Source of the DNA: Eubacterium sp.
GTDB lineage: Bacteria > Bacillota > Clostridia > Oscillospirales > Acutalibacteraceae
Assembly (NCBI GenBank): GCA_017463985.1
Contig: JAFUEH010000029.1
Location: 1-34,802, forward strand
DNA length: 34,802 bases
Direction of reading: 5' to 3'
Part shown: positions 33,592 through 34,802 of the stretch, piece after piece
Numbering within the stretch: position 1 is the stretch's first letter
How the letters are laid out: each line of letters begins with the position of its first letter
Notes under the pieces: model-generated
Told to the model about the DNA's origin: nothing
The model's database searches: none
What the model saw: the letters and a program-made list of their open reading frames with translations, nothing else
Program-made: the position numbers and the translations under genes

Positions 33592-34629
33592 ATGAACATA
33601 GTAGTTTTAGCCGGCGGCATCAGCACGGAGCGCGATGTTTCGCTCACGAGCGGACAAAATGTCGTTAACGCACTGCGCAAAACGGGCAATAACGCGGTGC
33701 TCTTGGATGTTTACCTGGGCTATGACCATGACGACTGGCGCGATTTTTTCAGCCAATCCACCGACGCGCTTTCCGCCGTATCCGGCATCGGGACGGATGA
33801 CCCCAGCATTGACGCCGTGAAGGCAGCCAGAGGCGCAGCGGCCGACGGTTTTTTCGGGCCGAACGTGCTGAACATCTGCCGTATGGCGGACTTCACCTTT
33901 TTAGCACTGCACGGCGAGGACGGCGAAAACGGCAAGGTGCAGGCCTGCTTTGACCTGCTCGGTATCCAGTATACCGGCACCGGCTGCCTCGGCAGCGCCA
34001 TTGCCATGAACAAATATAAATCCAAGCAGATCATGCAGGCGAACGGCATCACCAACGCTGACTATATCGTCCTGCGCAAGGGTGTCAACGAAGCAGAACG
34101 CTTTCCGGTCCCCTGCGTCATCAAGCCAAGCTCCGGCGGCTCCAGCGTCGGCGTATCCATCGTGACCGACGAGGCGGACTATGACCGCGCCGTTGCCGCT
34201 GCGTTCAAATATGAGGACGAGGTCGTTGTAGAGCAATACATTAAGGGACGCGAGTTTTCCATCGGTATCCTCGGTGACAGGGTGTTGCCGCCGATCGAGA
34301 TCATCCCAAAGGAAGGCTTTTACGATTACGCCAATAAATACCAACCGGGCATGACGGAAGAAATTTGTCCGGCTGTGCTGACAGAAGCGCAAACAAAGGC
34401 CGGCCAGGAAGCGGCTATGGCGGTATTCAAAGCCTTAGGGCTGGAGGTTTACGGCCGCGTAGACTTTATCCTTAACGAGGAGGACGGCCTGTTCTATGCG
34501 CTGGAGGCGAATTCTCTCCCCGGTATGACCGGCATGAGTCTGCTGCCGCAGGAGGCCGCTGCGATCGGTATCGGCTACGAGGCGCTGTGCGCTGAGATCA
34601 TTGCCCTGTCCGCTCAAAAATATCAATAA
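33592..34629 (+). CDS. ddl: D-alanine--D-alanine ligase
   Basis: 345 residues; an ATP-grasp enzyme that makes the D-Ala-D-Ala dipeptide for peptidoglycan. The N-terminal NIVVLAGGISTERDVSLTSG, FLALHGEDGENGKVQ, the ATP-binding PCVIKPSSGGSSVGV, the omega-loop YDYANKYQPG and ALEANSLPGMTGMSLLP all fit. The Tyr in the omega-loop is that of D-Ala-D-Ala ligases and not of the D-lactate-type ligases of glycopeptide resistance. ATG 33592 has GGGAG upstream. It is divergent from uvrB. No complete terminator follows: only the left half of the family seen elsewhere in the window, next to the IS-like element. Confidence 0.95.
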   Translation: MNIVVLAGGISTERDVSLTSGQNVVNALRKTGNNAVLLDVYLGYDHDDWRDFFSQSTDALSAVSGIGTDDPSIDAVKAARGAAADGFFGPNVLNICRMADFTFLALHGEDGENGKVQACFDLLGIQYTGTGCLGSAIAMNKYKSKQIMQANGITNADYIVLRKGVNEAERFPVPCVIKPSSGGSSVGVSIVTDEADYDRAVAAAFKYEDEVVVEQYIKGREFSIGILGDRVLPPIEIIPKEGFYDYANKYQPGMTEEICPAVLTEAQTKAGQEAAMAVFKALGLEVYGRVDFILNEEDGLFYALEANSLPGMTGMSLLPQEAAAIGIGYEALCAEIIALSAQKYQ

Positions 34630-34687
34630 AAAACGGCAACAGAAAAGGCTGTCTCACAAAAATGAACAAGTCCGTAAAAAATAGACA

Positions 34688-34717
34688 ATGACAAAAAAGG
34701 GCCTCCTATGGTAGAAT
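34688..34717 (+). promoter_or_regulatory. Internal promoter of the transposase gene
   Basis: ATGACA (34688-34693), an 18-bp spacer and TAGAAT (34712-34717). The predicted start near 34724 lies between the two arms of the 34701-34739 hairpin. Confidence 0.5.
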
Positions 34718-34739
34718 TAAAGGAACTACCATAGGAGGC
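34701..34739 (+). repeat. 14-bp perfect hairpin sequestering the transposase ribosome binding site
   Basis: GCCTCCTATGGTAG (34701-34714), an 11-nt loop and CTACCATAGGAGGC (34726-34739). The right arm contains the AGGAGG (34733-34738) of the gene starting at 34747. Only transcripts from outside include both arms. Confidence 0.85.
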
Positions 34740-34746
34740 TTAAATA

Positions 34747-34802
34747 ATGGCACGACAATACCGAAACATACAGCAATATTCAAAAGAAATCTATGAATTG
34801 CA
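34747..34802 (+). CDS. Transposase-type HTH protein (IS3 OrfA-like), N-terminus only
   Basis: ATG 34747 follows AGGAGG with 8-nt spacing. The 18 complete codons read MARQYRNIQQYSKEIYEL, a beginning shared by small helix-turn-helix OrfA proteins of IS3-family elements in Firmicutes. The HTH itself is beyond the window, so the family is inferred from this short stretch and the surrounding structure. Confidence 0.55.
   Translation, partial: MARQYRNIQQYSKEIYEL

Larger units (their letters stand above)
34640..34802 (+). mobile_element. Left end of an IS-like element (partial)
   Basis: The start of a transposase-type gene at 34747 with its own promoter and a foldback hairpin, behind ddl. The left boundary is not fixed; the sequence AAAAGGCTGTCTCAC (about 34641-34655) could be IS end or an interrupted terminator. 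The right part is outside the window. Confidence 0.6.

Noticed and set aside
33592-34629. Ligase of the glycopeptide-resistance (D-Ala-D-Lac) type
   Set aside because: The omega-loop has YDYANKY with Tyr, as in D-Ala-D-Ala ligases, and no vanH/vanX neighbours are present.

Overview
The window looks like a piece of a Clostridia chromosome, most likely from the Ruminococcaceae/Oscillospiraceae side of the Firmicutes. The reasons are strong AGGAGG-type ribosome binding sites, Bacillus/Clostridium-style infC-rpmI-rplT, ArgJ-type arginine and uvrB/uvrA loci, a DinR-like LexA box, and secreted CAP proteins ending in choline-binding-like cell-wall repeats. No 16S gene is present, so the genus is not fixed.

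Left arm (about 1-7,480). This part is visibly richer in A+T and reads as accessory DNA. From the left edge it holds: a secreted CAP-domain protein with near-identical 60-bp wall-binding repeats, cut by the window edge; its operon partner, a small membrane protein with a palindrome in its promoter; a membrane-anchored coiled-coil protein; a ParB-nuclease-like protein; a group of small unrecognised genes; tRNA-Gln(UUG); and a ParB/ParA pair of the plasmid/ICE type. tRNA-Ser(GGA), with two terminators behind it, marks the border with the GC-richer backbone. No integrase, relaxase or attachment repeat is inside the window.

Backbone (about 7,586-34,630). In order: PAP2 phosphatase (-); infC-rpmI-rplT (-) with a visible attenuator leader and a probable AUC start for infC; GNAT-mltG-thyA-folA (-); a divergent P-loop (HprK/PEPCK-like) gene and DUF4430-like lipoprotein (+); a membrane protein plus a sortase-like protein that has lost its catalytic residues (-); a GH36 alpha-galactosidase (+); the arginine operon argC-argJ-argB-argD-argF (-), with candidate ARG boxes; a YitT-family membrane protein (+); a second large CAP protein with seven Cys/His repeats and wall-binding repeats (-); uvrB-MATE-uvrA (-), with a candidate LexA box; and D-alanine-D-alanine ligase (+).

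Right edge (about 34,640-34,802). This is the beginning of an insertion-sequence-like element. Its transposase ribosome binding site lies in one arm of a 14-bp perfect hairpin, with the likely start of transcription between the two arms. That is the layout of foldback inhibition against read-through transcription.

The most unusual items are the degenerate sortase and its membrane partner, the foldback hairpin of the terminal element, the uvrB-MATE-uvrA operon, the CAP protein with zinc-ribbon-like repeats, and the operator-in-spacer promoter in the accessory arm. All calls come from reading the sequence; no database search was run.
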